From the NCBI GenBank assembly GCA_963702235.1, contig CAVPBZ010000013.1, positions 186,001 through 250,000 of the forward strand: a DNA stretch of 64,000 nucleotides. The letters run 5' to 3'. Numbering within the stretch: position 1 is the first letter of the stretch; every line of letters begins with the position of its first letter. This DNA is from PALSA-505 sp963702235. Its GTDB lineage: Bacteria > Actinomycetota > Actinomycetes > Streptosporangiales > Streptosporangiaceae. Under the pieces are notes generated by a model. It was not told the origin of the DNA, did no database searches, and saw only the letters and a program-made list of their open reading frames with translations. Position numbers and translations under genes: made by a program. Of the stretch, positions 51,350-60,629 are shown piece after piece.

Positions 51350-52356
51350 CAGCTGCCCACCCCCTTCGGCGGCAGGCACCCGGTGGCGGGAACCACGGTC
51401 GGCGCGTAGGACTTCGGTATCAGCCCGCACAGGTAGGTGTCGAACCAGCGGCCGTTGCCGAGCGCGTTGCCCAGCAGCCGGTAGTACGGCCCGGCCAGCG
51501 AGATCGCCTTGGTCAGGTTGGCCTGGTTCTGCTGCAGCACGGTGGTGACCTGGTTCAGCGAGCGCAGCGTCGGAGTGAGCTGGGCCTGGTCGTCGTTGAC
51601 CAGGCCGGACAGCTGGGTGGCCAGCGCCTCGGTGCCGGTCAGCATCGAGCCGATCGCCTGCTGGCGCTGCTCGAGCTCGGACAGCAGCAGGTTGCCGTCG
51701 CCGAGCAGGGCGCGGAACTGGCTGTCCTCTGACGACAGGCTCAGGGTGATCTGCCGGGTGCCGGCGAACAGCCTGGCGAGCTGCACATCCTTCGAGGCGA
51801 TGATGATGGACAGCGCGGACAGCCCGGTCAGCGCCTTGTGCACGTCCGGCGGCGTGTTGCGGAACGTGCTGGAGATCGCTTCCAGGCTCTGCGCGAGCTG
51901 GTTCGTGTTGAGCTGCCCGATGGTGGAGCCGAGCTGCTGGAAGGCCTGCGTCACGTCCAGCGGTGACGCGGTCCTGGTGGCCGGGATCACCTGCCCGGGG
52001 TTCTGCGTGCCGGCGCCGAGCGGGTCCAGGGCCAGGTACTTGTCGCCGAGCACGGTCTTGATCTGGATGCTGACCGTGCTCGCGTTGCCGACCCAGACGC
52101 CCTTGACCCGGAACGAGACCTTGACCCGGTTCCCGTCCAGCGCGACCCCGGTGACCTTGCCGACGGTGATGCCGGCCACCCGGACCTCGTTGCCGGGGTT
52201 GAGGCCGGCGTCCTCGGTGAACAGGGCGTTGTAGGTGGTGCCGCCGCCGATGATCGGCAGGTTATTGGCGTCGAACGCGAGCAGCCCGATGAGGACCAGG
52301 ACGGCGAGGCCGATCAGCCCGACGGCGATGGGGTTGCGCTCGGAGATCGACTTCAT
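51349..52356 (-). CDS. mceC: MCE family protein (MceC position)
   Basis: The 335-residue product has an N-terminal helix (PIAVGLIGLAVLVLIGLLAF), an MCE domain (YNALFTEDAGLNPGNEVRVAGITVGKVTGVALD) and a helical part with LFAGTRQITLSLSSEDSQF. It is the shortest of the six. A 70-bp gap to mceB upstream is the largest inside the operon. Confidence 0.9.
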   Translation of the reverse strand: MKSISERNPIAVGLIGLAVLVLIGLLAFDANNLPIIGGGTTYNALFTEDAGLNPGNEVRVAGITVGKVTGVALDGNRVKVSFRVKGVWVGNASTVSIQIKTVLGDKYLALDPLGAGTQNPGQVIPATRTASPLDVTQAFQQLGSTIGQLNTNQLAQSLEAISSTFRNTPPDVHKALTGLSALSIIIASKDVQLARLFAGTRQITLSLSSEDSQFRALLGDGNLLLSELEQRQQAIGSMLTGTEALATQLSGLVNDDQAQLTPTLRSLNQVTTVLQQNQANLTKAISLAGPYYRLLGNALGNGRWFDTYLCGLIPKSYAPTVVPATGCLPPKGVGS

Positions 52357-52426
52357 GGCTGAACCTTTTCCGTCTCCGGCGAGACGGTCAGCCTGCGCGG
52401 GATCAGGACGGGCGCATGAAAGAGGC

Positions 52427-53482
52427 TCATCCCTTGCACCTCGCGGCCGTGATCGGGACTCCGGTCGGGGGCGGGGCGCCGTAGGAGGACTTGGCCCCGC
52501 TCAGCAGCGCGTCGCACATGTAGAAGTTGAGCCAGGACCCGTAGGAGGCCAGCCGGGCGATGTCGGCCATCTTGACCGGCAGGTTGTGCAGGAACGTGTT
52601 GACCGTCGGCGTGGCCGCGGCCAGGTTGCCCGACAGCCTGCCGAGCTGGATGATGTCCTGCTTCAGCGGCGCCCGGCCGACCTGCAGCAGGCCGGCCGTG
52701 GCGGTGGTCAGCTGGCCGATGGCGCTGATCGCGCTGCCGATCGGCTGCCGGTCGGCAGCGAGCCCGGAGACGAGCTGCTGCAGGGTGGTGACCAGGGTGG
52801 ACAGCTCGCTGCCGCGGGAGTTGACGGTGTTGAGCACCGAGTTCAGGTTGCTGATGACCGCGTCGATCACCTTGCTCCTGGCCGCCAGCGTGGTGGTCAG
52901 CGACCCCACGTGCGCGACCAGGCTGGTCACGGTCCCGCCCTGGCCCTGCAGCACCTGGATGATCTCGCCGGAGAGCTGGTTGACCTCGTTCGGCGACAGC
53001 GCCTGGAACAGCGGCTGGAAACCGTTGAACAGCTCGGTCAGGTTGAGCGCGGGCGTCGTGCGGCTGACCGGGATCGTGCCGCCCGGCCGGAGCGTCTGGT
53101 CGGCGGGGCCGGTGCCCTGCTGCAGGTCGATGTAGCGCTGGCCGACCAGGTTGAGGTACTTGATCGTGGCGGTCACCGAGGCCGGCAGCTGCCGGCCGGA
53201 CTGGACGGAGAAGTTGACCAGGGCGAGGTTGCGGTCCACCACGGTAACTTGGCTGACCTGGCCGACCCGTACCCCGGCGATATCCACGTCCGAGCCCACG
53301 GTCAGGCCGGTGACGTCGGTGAAGATGGCGTTGTAGGCGGTGGTGCCGTTCGGCCCGGTGGAGGCGATCGACAGGCCGAGGATCGCCGTCGCCAGCGCGG
53401 TCACGGCGATGAAGATGATCGACTTGGTCAGCGGGCCGGCCAGGCTCGCCCGCTTGACGTGCGATTCCACCGCGGTGGTCAT
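52427..53482 (-). CDS. mceB: MCE family protein (MceB position)
   Basis: The 351-residue product has a helix (KSIIFIAVTALATAILGLSI), the MCE domain (YNAIFTDVTGLTVGSDVDIAGVRVGQVSQV) and NLVGQRYIDLQQGTGPADQTL. The start ATG overlaps the mceA stop by four bases. It is the second of six MCE subunits. Confidence 0.9.
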   Translation of the reverse strand: MTTAVESHVKRASLAGPLTKSIIFIAVTALATAILGLSIASTGPNGTTAYNAIFTDVTGLTVGSDVDIAGVRVGQVSQVTVVDRNLALVNFSVQSGRQLPASVTATIKYLNLVGQRYIDLQQGTGPADQTLRPGGTIPVSRTTPALNLTELFNGFQPLFQALSPNEVNQLSGEIIQVLQGQGGTVTSLVAHVGSLTTTLAARSKVIDAVISNLNSVLNTVNSRGSELSTLVTTLQQLVSGLAADRQPIGSAISAIGQLTTATAGLLQVGRAPLKQDIIQLGRLSGNLAAATPTVNTFLHNLPVKMADIARLASYGSWLNFYMCDALLSGAKSSYGAPPPTGVPITAARCKG

Positions 53483-54765
53483 CCGAGCCGCACCTGCCTC
53501 CCGCGGTAGAGCGGGCCGACCAGCACGCTGCTCCAGCCGGGCAAAGACCTCGGCGTCACGCCGAGGGCCGGCGCCGATATCTCGTTGACGAGCTCGTTCT
53601 CGGCCGGGGTGTTCGCCAGGGTGAGGCCGGTCCCGGCGGCCGACGTACTCGCGGCCGTCCCGAAGTTCGTCACCGGGCTCGCGCCGTCGTTCAGCGTGAT
53701 GCCGTGGAACGGGACCGAGTAGCAGTGCGGGCCGAGGTTGTCGCCGAACTTCGGCGTGTCACGGCCGGGCTTGTAGTTGCCGAGCGGCTCGGCCGCGTTC
53801 CCGAGCGGCTGCTGCACGTTGACGTGCACGTGCAGGCCGGGCTGGGTGCTGCCCTGGCCGAGCACCTTGTTGATGGCGGGCTCGAACTTCACCAGGCCCT
53901 GCAGCACGCACGGGAACTCGGGTGCGTACCGCTCCAGGATCTTCAGCGTCGGCAGGCCGTTCGTGGACAGCCCGATAATGTTGTTCTCGTTCTGCGCCAG
54001 GAAGGTGCTGAGCTCGGCGTCCGACTGGGTCAGGTTGGTATACAGCGCGCTCAGGTTCGCCTGCTCCTGGGTGATCGTCTGGGCGGTGAAGGCGAAGTCG
54101 TTGAGCGCGGTGACGATGTCCGGGGCCGCCTGGTTGTAGGTCCTGGTGACCTGCACGAGCTCGCGGATGTCATTGTCGAGCGCCGGCAGGTTCCCGTTGA
54201 ACTTGTGCAGGTAGCTGTTCAGCGTGACCAGTGTCTGGCCGAGCTCGCTGCCCCGGCCCTGCAGCGCCTGCGCGATCGCGGTCAGCGTGACGGACAGGTT
54301 CTGCGGCTGGACGGCGGTGAGCTCCGGCAGCAGGTTGTTCAGGACGGTCTCGACCTCGATCGCGTCCCTCGACCGGTTCTGGCTGATCACGCCGCCGTTG
54401 CCAAGCCGCTGCGGCACCGGGGCGGCGGGCAGCAGCAGGTCCACGTACCGCTCGCCGAACAGGGTGGTGGGCACCATCTCGGCGGTCACGTTGGCGGGCA
54501 GTGCGCCGACCATGTTCGGCTGCAGGGCCAGCTGCAGCATCGCGCCGTTGCCGTTGGCCGAGATCGAGCGCACCTCGCCGACCTGCACGCCGCGGACGAG
54601 CACCTGCGCGTCCGGGTGCAGCTCGTTGCCCACGTTGCTGGTGTACAGGGTCACCATGTCCACCGAGGTGAACTGCTTGCTGTACAGCGCCAGGCTGAGC
54701 CAGATCAGCACGCCGATCATGGCCAGGAACACCAGGCCGGTCAGCCGCAGCCTCGTTTTGCTCAT
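53479..54765 (-). CDS. mceA: MCE family protein (MceA position)
   Basis: The 428-residue product begins MSKTRLRLTGLVFLAMIGVL and has the MCE domain (VDMVTLYTSNVGNELHPDAQVLVRGVQVGEV) followed by TTLFGERYVDLLLPA, a helical coil and a C-terminal region with a GPHCYSVPF segment. It is the first MCE subunit after the permeases, coupled to them by a four-base overlap. It should form the hexameric ring with MceB-F. Confidence 0.92.
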   Translation of the reverse strand: MSKTRLRLTGLVFLAMIGVLIWLSLALYSKQFTSVDMVTLYTSNVGNELHPDAQVLVRGVQVGEVRSISANGNGAMLQLALQPNMVGALPANVTAEMVPTTLFGERYVDLLLPAAPVPQRLGNGGVISQNRSRDAIEVETVLNNLLPELTAVQPQNLSVTLTAIAQALQGRGSELGQTLVTLNSYLHKFNGNLPALDNDIRELVQVTRTYNQAAPDIVTALNDFAFTAQTITQEQANLSALYTNLTQSDAELSTFLAQNENNIIGLSTNGLPTLKILERYAPEFPCVLQGLVKFEPAINKVLGQGSTQPGLHVHVNVQQPLGNAAEPLGNYKPGRDTPKFGDNLGPHCYSVPFHGITLNDGASPVTNFGTAASTSAAGTGLTLANTPAENELVNEISAPALGVTPRSLPGWSSVLVGPLYRGRQVRLG

Positions 54766-55646
54766 CCGGCCACCCGCACGGTGGTGGTCGCGCCCCAGAT
54801 GGCCAGGCTCATGAAGAAGTCGACGACATTGATCACCACGATCGCGGCCCGCACCGCGCGGCCGACCGCGACGCCCACCCCGGCCGGGCCGCCCTTGGCC
54901 CGGTAACCGTAATAGCAGTGGATGAGGATCACCATCGTGCTGAAGATCAGCACCTTCACGAACGACCAGAGCACGTCGATCGGCGACAGGAACTGACCGA
55001 AGTAGTGGTCGTAGGTACCCGACGACTGCCCGTTGAAGAGCACCGTGACTTCGCGGGAGGCGACGTAGGAGGTGACCAGGCCGATCGCGTACAGCGGGAT
55101 GATGGCGACCACGCCGGCGATGATCCGGGTGGTCACCAGGTAGGGCAGGCTCGGCACGCCCATGGCTTCCAGCGCATCAACCTCCTCGTTGATGCGCATC
55201 GAGCCCAGCTGTGCCGTGAATCCGGCGCCGACCGTAGCGGACAGGGCCAGGCCGGCCACCAGCGGGGCAATCTCCCTGGTGTTGAAGTAGGCCGAGATGA
55301 AGCCGGTGAAGGCGGCCGCGCCGATCTGGTTCAGCGCGGCATAGCCCTGCAGCCCGACGACCGTGCCGGTGAACAGGGTCATGCCAATCATCACGCCGAC
55401 CGTGCCGCCGATCAGCCCGAGCGCTCCGCTGCCGAAGCCCACTTCGGCGAGCAGCCGGAACACTTCCTTGGTGTAGCGCCGGACCGACCTGGGCAGCCAC
55501 AGCAGCGCGCGCACGTAGAACAGCAGCTGGTCGCCGAGCATGTCCAGCCCGCCCAGCGAGCGGTCCGCGACTGAGGCCAGCCGGGCCGGCCACCGGTCCG
55601 GGCCGATGGCGGGCGGCCGGTGTCGTGCCCTGGCGATCACGCCCAT
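54762..55646 (-). CDS. yrbEB: YrbE/MlaE-type permease, second of pair
   Basis: The 294-residue integral membrane protein contains the MlaE signature regions: LGLIGGTVGVMIGMTLFTGTVV, REIAPLVAGLALSATVGAGFTAQLGSMRINEEVDALEAMGV and YLVTTRIIAGVVAIIPLYAI. The EEVDALEAMG coupling motif contacts the MceG ATPase. The gene ends in a four-base overlap with mceA. Confidence 0.93.
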   Translation of the reverse strand: MGVIARARHRPPAIGPDRWPARLASVADRSLGGLDMLGDQLLFYVRALLWLPRSVRRYTKEVFRLLAEVGFGSGALGLIGGTVGVMIGMTLFTGTVVGLQGYAALNQIGAAAFTGFISAYFNTREIAPLVAGLALSATVGAGFTAQLGSMRINEEVDALEAMGVPSLPYLVTTRIIAGVVAIIPLYAIGLVTSYVASREVTVLFNGQSSGTYDHYFGQFLSPIDVLWSFVKVLIFSTMVILIHCYYGYRAKGGPAGVGVAVGRAVRAAIVVINVVDFFMSLAIWGATTTVRVAG

Positions 55647-55649
55647 GGC

Positions 55650-56495
55650 CTAACCCACTCCCTTGGGCGGGATGACCTGCAGGTAGATCCCGGTCAGCAC
55701 GAGGTTGACGAAGAACAGCAGCAGGAAGGTGAAGACCACCGCCTGGTTGACGGCCTCGCCGACGCCCTTCGGCCCGGGCTTGGGATTCAGGCCGCGGTGC
55801 GCCGCGATCACGCCGGCGATGAAGCCGAAGATCAGCGCCTTGATCTCGCCGATGTACAGGTCGGGCAGCTGGGCCAGGGCGGAGAAGCTCGACAGGTAGG
55901 CGCCGGGCGTGCCGTGCTGCAGGAACACGTTGAAGAAGTAGCCGCCCAGCACGCCGACGACCGAGACCAGGCCGTTGAGCATGAGCGCGACGAACATCAC
56001 CGCCAGCACTCGCGGCACGATCAGCCGCTGGATGGGCGAGACGCCCATCACCCGCATCGCGTCCATTTCCTCGCGGATCGTGCGGGCGCCGATGTCCGCG
56101 CAGATGGCCGAGCCGCCCGCGCCGGCGATCAGCAGCGCGACGATCAGGGGGCTGGCCTGCTGGACGACGGCGAGCACGCTGGCCGCGCCGGTGAACGACT
56201 CCGCGCCGAGCTGCTGGGTGAGCGAGCCGAGCTGCAGCGCGATCACCGCGCCGAACGGGATCGAGACCAGCGCCGAGGGCAGGATCGTCACGCTGGCGAT
56301 GAACCAGAACTGCTCGATGAGCTCGCGGGTCTGGAACGGCCGCTTGAACGTCAGCCGGACCACGCTGGCGGCGAGCACGAACAGGTCGCCGGTCTGGCGC
56401 AGCGCGCCGAGCCCGCGCACTGGCGGCCGCCGTGCCTTCTCCTTCGGCCGCGGCGGGATGTCGAGACCGGGGACGACAGGCTGCTGGGCCGTCAC
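55650..56495 (-). CDS. yrbEA: YrbE/MlaE-type permease, first of pair
   Basis: The 281-residue membrane protein has IPFGAVIALQLGSLTQQLGAESFTGAA, IVALLIAGAGGSAICADIGARTIREEMDAMRVMGV and LIVPRVLAVMFVALMLNGLVSVVGV. The EEMDAMRVMG motif matches the coupling helix of the family. It starts with a four-base overlap to mceG and leaves a 3-bp gap before yrbEB. Confidence 0.93.
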   Translation of the reverse strand: MTAQQPVVPGLDIPPRPKEKARRPPVRGLGALRQTGDLFVLAASVVRLTFKRPFQTRELIEQFWFIASVTILPSALVSIPFGAVIALQLGSLTQQLGAESFTGAASVLAVVQQASPLIVALLIAGAGGSAICADIGARTIREEMDAMRVMGVSPIQRLIVPRVLAVMFVALMLNGLVSVVGVLGGYFFNVFLQHGTPGAYLSSFSALAQLPDLYIGEIKALIFGFIAGVIAAHRGLNPKPGPKGVGEAVNQAVVFTFLLLFFVNLVLTGIYLQVIPPKGVG

Positions 56496-57664
56496 GCACG
56501 TCCTCCGGGGCCCGGCTCAGCGGGCGGGGTGGCGGGCGGCCACGGCGGTGCCGAGCCCCCTGGCGCCGAGCCTTCGGGCGCCCCGCCCGCGCCAGCTGGC
56601 GCCGTGCCCGCCTGTCCTGGCGGCGTGCCCGCGGGTCGGGTCAGCGGGACGGGGGCCGTGTTCATCCGGTAGCGCTCCAGGTCAGCCGTGCTGAGGCTGG
56701 CCATGATGGCCTGCTGTGCCTGCGGCGGCAAGGTATGCAGGATGCTCATCACCCGGGACTTCCTGCGCTGCACGGCCTGGCGCGGCGGCAGCCCCGGGGT
56801 GGGCTCCAGCTGGGGCACGACCACCCGCAGGTCGGCGCCGGCGCCGCCGTCGAGCTGGCCGGCCTCGATGTGCGCCTGCTCCATCGCGATCGTTGCCTCG
56901 TCCTTCTCCTCGGACATGCCGATCGGCCCGATCCTGCGGCCGTCCAGGAACTGCGCGACGGCGGGAACCTCGCTGGTCAGCAGCACCTCGCGCGGCCCGA
57001 ACATAACCAGGTCGCCGCGGAACAGCATGCCCATGTTGTCCGGTACTGTCCGGGCTACCTGGATGTTATGGGTGACGATGAGGATGGTGGCGTCGATCTG
57101 CGCATTTAGGTCGATGAGCAGCTGCGACAGGTAGGCGGTGCGGACCGGGTCGAGGCCGGAGTCCGGCTCGTCGCACAGGATGATCTGCGGGTCGAGCACC
57201 AGCGCGCGGGCCAGGCCGGCCCGCTTGCGCATCCCGCCGGAGATCTCGCCGGGGACCTTGCGCTCCTCGCCGGTCAGCCCGACCATCTCCATCCGCTCGC
57301 CGACGATGCGACGGATCTCGGCCTCGGACTTCTTCGTGTGCTCGCGCAGCGGGAAGGCGATGTTGTCGTACAGGTTCAGCGAGCCGAACAGCGCGCCGTC
57401 CTGGAACAGCACGCCGAACCGCTTGCGCACCTGGTAGAGCTGCCGCTCCGAGCAGTGCACGACGTCGATGCCGTCCACCAGGACCCGGCCGCTGTCGGGC
57501 TTGAGCAGGCCGATGAGCGACTTGAGGAACACCGTCTTGCCGGTGCCGGACGGGCCGAGCATCACCGACACCTCGCCGGGGGGGAGGGTCAGCGTGACGT
57601 CCCGCCACACGTGCCGGCGCCCGAAGGACTTCGTCAGCCCCTCGACGACTACCTCAATCCCCAT
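56492..57664 (-). CDS. mceG: MceG-type ABC ATPase (Mkl) of the mce operon
   Basis: The product of about 390 residues has Walker A GPSGTGKT, signature ISGGMRKRAGLARAL, Walker B IILCDEPDSGLDP and H-loop VTHNIQ. It drives lipid or sterol transport by the YrbE-Mce complex. ATG 57664 follows GGAGG; a longer frame to 57775 lacks this. The last 130 residues are an extension with RKSRVMSILHTLPPQAQQA then a Pro/Ala/Gly-rich tail; mycobacterial MceG also carries a C-terminal extension needed for stability. Having the ATPase inside the cluster is typical of actinomycetes with one mce locus. Confidence 0.93.
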   Translation of the reverse strand: MGIEVVVEGLTKSFGRRHVWRDVTLTLPPGEVSVMLGPSGTGKTVFLKSLIGLLKPDSGRVLVDGIDVVHCSERQLYQVRKRFGVLFQDGALFGSLNLYDNIAFPLREHTKKSEAEIRRIVGERMEMVGLTGEERKVPGEISGGMRKRAGLARALVLDPQIILCDEPDSGLDPVRTAYLSQLLIDLNAQIDATILIVTHNIQVARTVPDNMGMLFRGDLVMFGPREVLLTSEVPAVAQFLDGRRIGPIGMSEEKDEATIAMEQAHIEAGQLDGGAGADLRVVVPQLEPTPGLPPRQAVQRRKSRVMSILHTLPPQAQQAIMASLSTADLERYRMNTAPVPLTRPAGTPPGQAGTAPAGAGGAPEGSAPGGSAPPWPPATPPAEPGPGGRA

Positions 57665-57717
57665 CTCACCTCCCGGTGCTGGATCGGTCGCGATTCCATG
57701 TCTTGCCGGCTTCCCGT

Positions 57718-59193
57718 TTAGCGCAACGGCGTCGGTATGGGCGGCGGGCAGACGCCGCCACCGAGCAGGAAACATACCGGTCCCTGCGTAAGCTTGACAA
57801 AGTTCCCTGGACCGGAGATGGTCGCGTCAAATATTGGGTCGAGGTTTTCCCCGACACCACAGCCCTTGAACTTGGGAACTTTAATGAACCCAGTTAGTGG
57901 GCCGCCCTGCTGCAGGGAGTAGGGCGGCTTGCTCGAGGCCAGGCCGACCAGCGCGGCCGAGATCGGGTGGACGATGTGACAGTTGTTTCCGACGCTCAGC
58001 GGGACGCCGTTAACCTTGACGTCAGAGATTCTCAGGTTGAGCGATGAGTACACGGTGTTCGATGTCAAGGTCCCGCCGAATCCCACACCGTAGATGTCAA
58101 GATTGCCGTTCTCGGTAAGCTGGATGGTGGCTGTTACCGGCTCGAAGCCGAACGCCAGGAAGGTGGACGTCGCCGGCGGGAACGCACGCTCTACCTTGCA
58201 AGTCGGACAGGGCTTGTACGCGAGCCGGCCTGCAGTGTCTTCCTGGAAATAGACGGGATTAATATGAAGGTTTTCGATGAACCTTACGATGTCAATGTTG
58301 GTGAGACCCGGCCCGACCAGCGCCGCCCCGTGCAGCTTCTTGACATCTGAAAAACCTTCGACGTAGGCGCAGCCGAGCTCGGGGGGCGGGGTGATGTAGG
58401 TTGACCCGGCCGGAGGTGTTGGGGGCGGGAAACTCGTATTGAGCGAATACCCGCTGCTGGGGATCGGGAACGGGCAGGAGCTACCCGGCTTGGGCAGCGC
58501 TGACGCGGTCGGAGCGCCGGCCTGGGGCGGGACGCTAACCGGGTTGGTGCCGGGAGACGGGTTAGGGGTACCCGTCACGGCGACAGTCGCTAGCGACGCA
58601 TCCTGGCCGGCATTCAGCGTGCAGCCCACCCGGACGGTGGGCGGGCTCGTAGCACCGCCGCCTGACGTATGCGGGATCAGCAGCAGCGAAAGGGCTGCGG
58701 CGGAAAATGTCACATTGCCAGACGTGGTCACCGTGACCGGCCGGGCGGGCCCGGAGTCGGTCAGCACGAGGGTGCCGGTCGCGGGTACTGGCGCCACAAC
58801 GCTGCCGAGCCGTGGCCATACGTCGGTGGACCGGACGCCATTATGAGTCACGCCGGTACTCAGCCGTCCCGTGGAGTTCACCGTTGCCGCGTGCATCTTC
58901 AGCAGGTCGGCCACGGCAGCGTGGGGGAACGCCGCTGTGACCGCCGTGCCGGTCGGCCGGATGGGGTGGCCGACCGTCCCGTCGGTCGGGAAGGTGGCCG
59001 AGACCTGCACGGTCGTCTGCTCGGCGCCGGAGGGAAAGGCGCAGGTGTAGCCCAGCCGCACCGACACAACCTGCTCGCTGGTGCCCGGCCCGACACCGGC
59101 CGTCACTGCGGTGCCGGCCGCGACGGCAATACCGACCAGCGCGACGCCAGCGGCCGCTATCCCGGCGACCCCGCGAGGGGACAGGTTCGTCAT
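57718..59193 (-). CDS. Secreted DUF6801 domain protein
   Basis: The 491-residue product has a signal peptide (VAGIAAAGVALVGIAVAAGTAVTA), then a DUF6801 domain (VRLGYTCAFPSGAEQTTVQVSATFP). A Pro-rich linker with PPPTPPAGSTYITPPPELGC leads to a C-terminal beta domain (LNLRISDVKVNGVPLSVGNNC, GGPLTGFIKVPKFKGCG). That last part resembles the protein encoded at 59697-60335. It precedes mceG by 53 bp in the same direction, so it may be part of the mce transcript. A role in binding the transported lipid outside the cell is inferred only from location. Confidence 0.8.
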   Translation of the reverse strand: MTNLSPRGVAGIAAAGVALVGIAVAAGTAVTAGVGPGTSEQVVSVRLGYTCAFPSGAEQTTVQVSATFPTDGTVGHPIRPTGTAVTAAFPHAAVADLLKMHAATVNSTGRLSTGVTHNGVRSTDVWPRLGSVVAPVPATGTLVLTDSGPARPVTVTTSGNVTFSAAALSLLLIPHTSGGGATSPPTVRVGCTLNAGQDASLATVAVTGTPNPSPGTNPVSVPPQAGAPTASALPKPGSSCPFPIPSSGYSLNTSFPPPTPPAGSTYITPPPELGCAYVEGFSDVKKLHGAALVGPGLTNIDIVRFIENLHINPVYFQEDTAGRLAYKPCPTCKVERAFPPATSTFLAFGFEPVTATIQLTENGNLDIYGVGFGGTLTSNTVYSSLNLRISDVKVNGVPLSVGNNCHIVHPISAALVGLASSKPPYSLQQGGPLTGFIKVPKFKGCGVGENLDPIFDATISGPGNFVKLTQGPVCFLLGGGVCPPPIPTPLR

Positions 59194-59638
59194 GCTGTCG
59201 TTGCGCCTCGTGTCCGGTTGCCTGCCAGGGCATTCCCCGTGCGGCGGGCGAGAGGAGTGGACCTCATGGCCGTCCAGCGTACGGAATAATCACGCATACC
59301 ACAGAGATTGTGATGAGACCCGCCTTCAGTCATGTTCAAGCCCGCATCCGTCCGGACCGAGCCAGCTAGCCAGGCGCACGGCAAGACCCTAGCGATGTGC
59401 CCGGCTACTGACATCCGGGACCTCATCAGCGGCCCCGCTGTCAGGGTCCAGGCCAGCCCGCGGATTGCGTGATCGTTACTGGCCAGTATGTTAATTGTGC
59501 GTGATATCTGAGTCAAGAAGACGAGTCCTCAGGTCTCCTACGAGCCAGTACTCATCACGGGATGACAGCCAGCCGATGACGGGTTGTCAGTTAGTGACAA
59601 GAAATCAACTCGCGTTATGTCTTGACCTTGTGAGCCAG
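59194..59638. other. Upstream region of the DUF6801 gene, no gene seen
   Basis: These 445 bp between the DUF6801 start and the terminator of the next gene hold no convincing frame. Its left part should contain the promoter of the DUF6801-mce operon. It is relatively AT-rich near 59465-59620. Confidence 0.45.
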
Positions 59639-59670
59639 GCGGGTGGCACGCGGGGTCGCGTGCCACCCGC
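59639..59670 (-). terminator. Strong stem-loop terminator
   Basis: A perfect 14-bp stem (59639-59652 with 59657-59670) closes a GGGT loop, 26 bp after the stop of the leftward gene at 59697. Confidence 0.8.
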
Positions 59671-59696
59671 CGCGCATGACTTCCGTACCGGTCCGG

Positions 59697-60335
59697 TCAG
59701 CCGATCCTCTTCGCCTTGCCGAGCGTGAGGGTGATCGTGTTGCCCCCGCCGGGGAGGGTCAGGTTGATCAGCAGCGTCTCCAGCCCGCAGTTGGCGAACT
59801 GCGGGATCGTGTACGTCCCCGCGAGGTTGCCGCCCTTGACGATGTTGAACCCAGGCTGGCTCGCCACCTGAACGGTGACCGGGGTGGACGTCTCGCAAGA
59901 CGTCCCGACCGGCATATCGATGCCGGCGACCTTGAGGTCCACGATCCGCAGGGTGATCACCGATGTGGTCGTGACGGCACCTGTGTTGAGATCGACTTGT
60001 CCCGTCGTCGGGCCGTCGTTGATGAACTGCGTGGTCGCGGTCACGGGGACGAGCCCGAGGTCGTTGAACGACCCGGTGGCATTGGGCAGCTTGAGGTTCG
60101 CGGTGAGGGCGCCAGTGGTCAGGTCCACCGTCGAGGTCAGGGAGCCGGGTCCGAGGGCCAGCGTGAAGTTGGGGGCCTTGATGAAGGTGCTGCCCTTCAC
60201 CGGGTACTTGACGATAATCGTCGTGTCGGCGGATGCCGCCCCGGCACTGGTAATGACCGCGGAAATGGCCAGCATCACGGCAACGGCCGCCGCTGCCGTC
60301 CTGCGGAGTCCGGACGATCGAAGTTGTCCGCTCAT
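59697..60335 (-). CDS. Secreted protein related to the C-terminal half of the DUF6801 protein
   Basis: The 212-residue product has a signal peptide (AVAVMLAISAVITSAGAASA) and a beta-rich mature chain. ITLRIVDLKVAGIDMPVGTSC, GGNLAGTYTIPQFANCG and LTLPGGGNTITLTLGKAK parallel the C-terminal 160 residues of its neighbour (LNLRISDVKVNGVPLSVGNNC and GPLTGFIKVPKFKGCG). Two conserved cysteines fit a disulfide. ATG 60335 is preceded by GGGAG. No function is known. Confidence 0.8.
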   Translation of the reverse strand: MSGQLRSSGLRRTAAAAVAVMLAISAVITSAGAASADTTIIVKYPVKGSTFIKAPNFTLALGPGSLTSTVDLTTGALTANLKLPNATGSFNDLGLVPVTATTQFINDGPTTGQVDLNTGAVTTTSVITLRIVDLKVAGIDMPVGTSCETSTPVTVQVASQPGFNIVKGGNLAGTYTIPQFANCGLETLLINLTLPGGGNTITLTLGKAKRIG

Positions 60336-60570
60336 GTAAGGTCTCCCATTCCTGCGTCATCCCGTGGAGCAGGTGAGCTGCGGCGGCCAGGGCGGTTGAG
60401 GCCGGTAGGCGTTGCGGTTGAACCATCCCGGGGCGCGCCGACGATGTGGTAATGGTGCATGTTACCGCGTAGTAGTGCAGATTTCTGCCGGAGCAGGACA
60501 TCTTTACAGCTTCGATGCCCATGACGTGGCGCTAGCGGACTGATGGGACTCGACGGTAGTCATGGAGCAA

Positions 60571-60596
60571 CGCCCCGGGCCTTATGGCCCGGGGCG
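60571..60596 (-). terminator. Stem-loop terminator after secreted paralogue copy 2
   Basis: An 11-bp perfect stem (60571-60581 with 60586-60596) encloses TTAT. It lies 34 bp after the stop of the leftward gene at 60630. Confidence 0.75.
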
Positions 60597-60629
60597 GCCC
60601 GGTCAACTCCGCCTGATTTCCTGATTACC

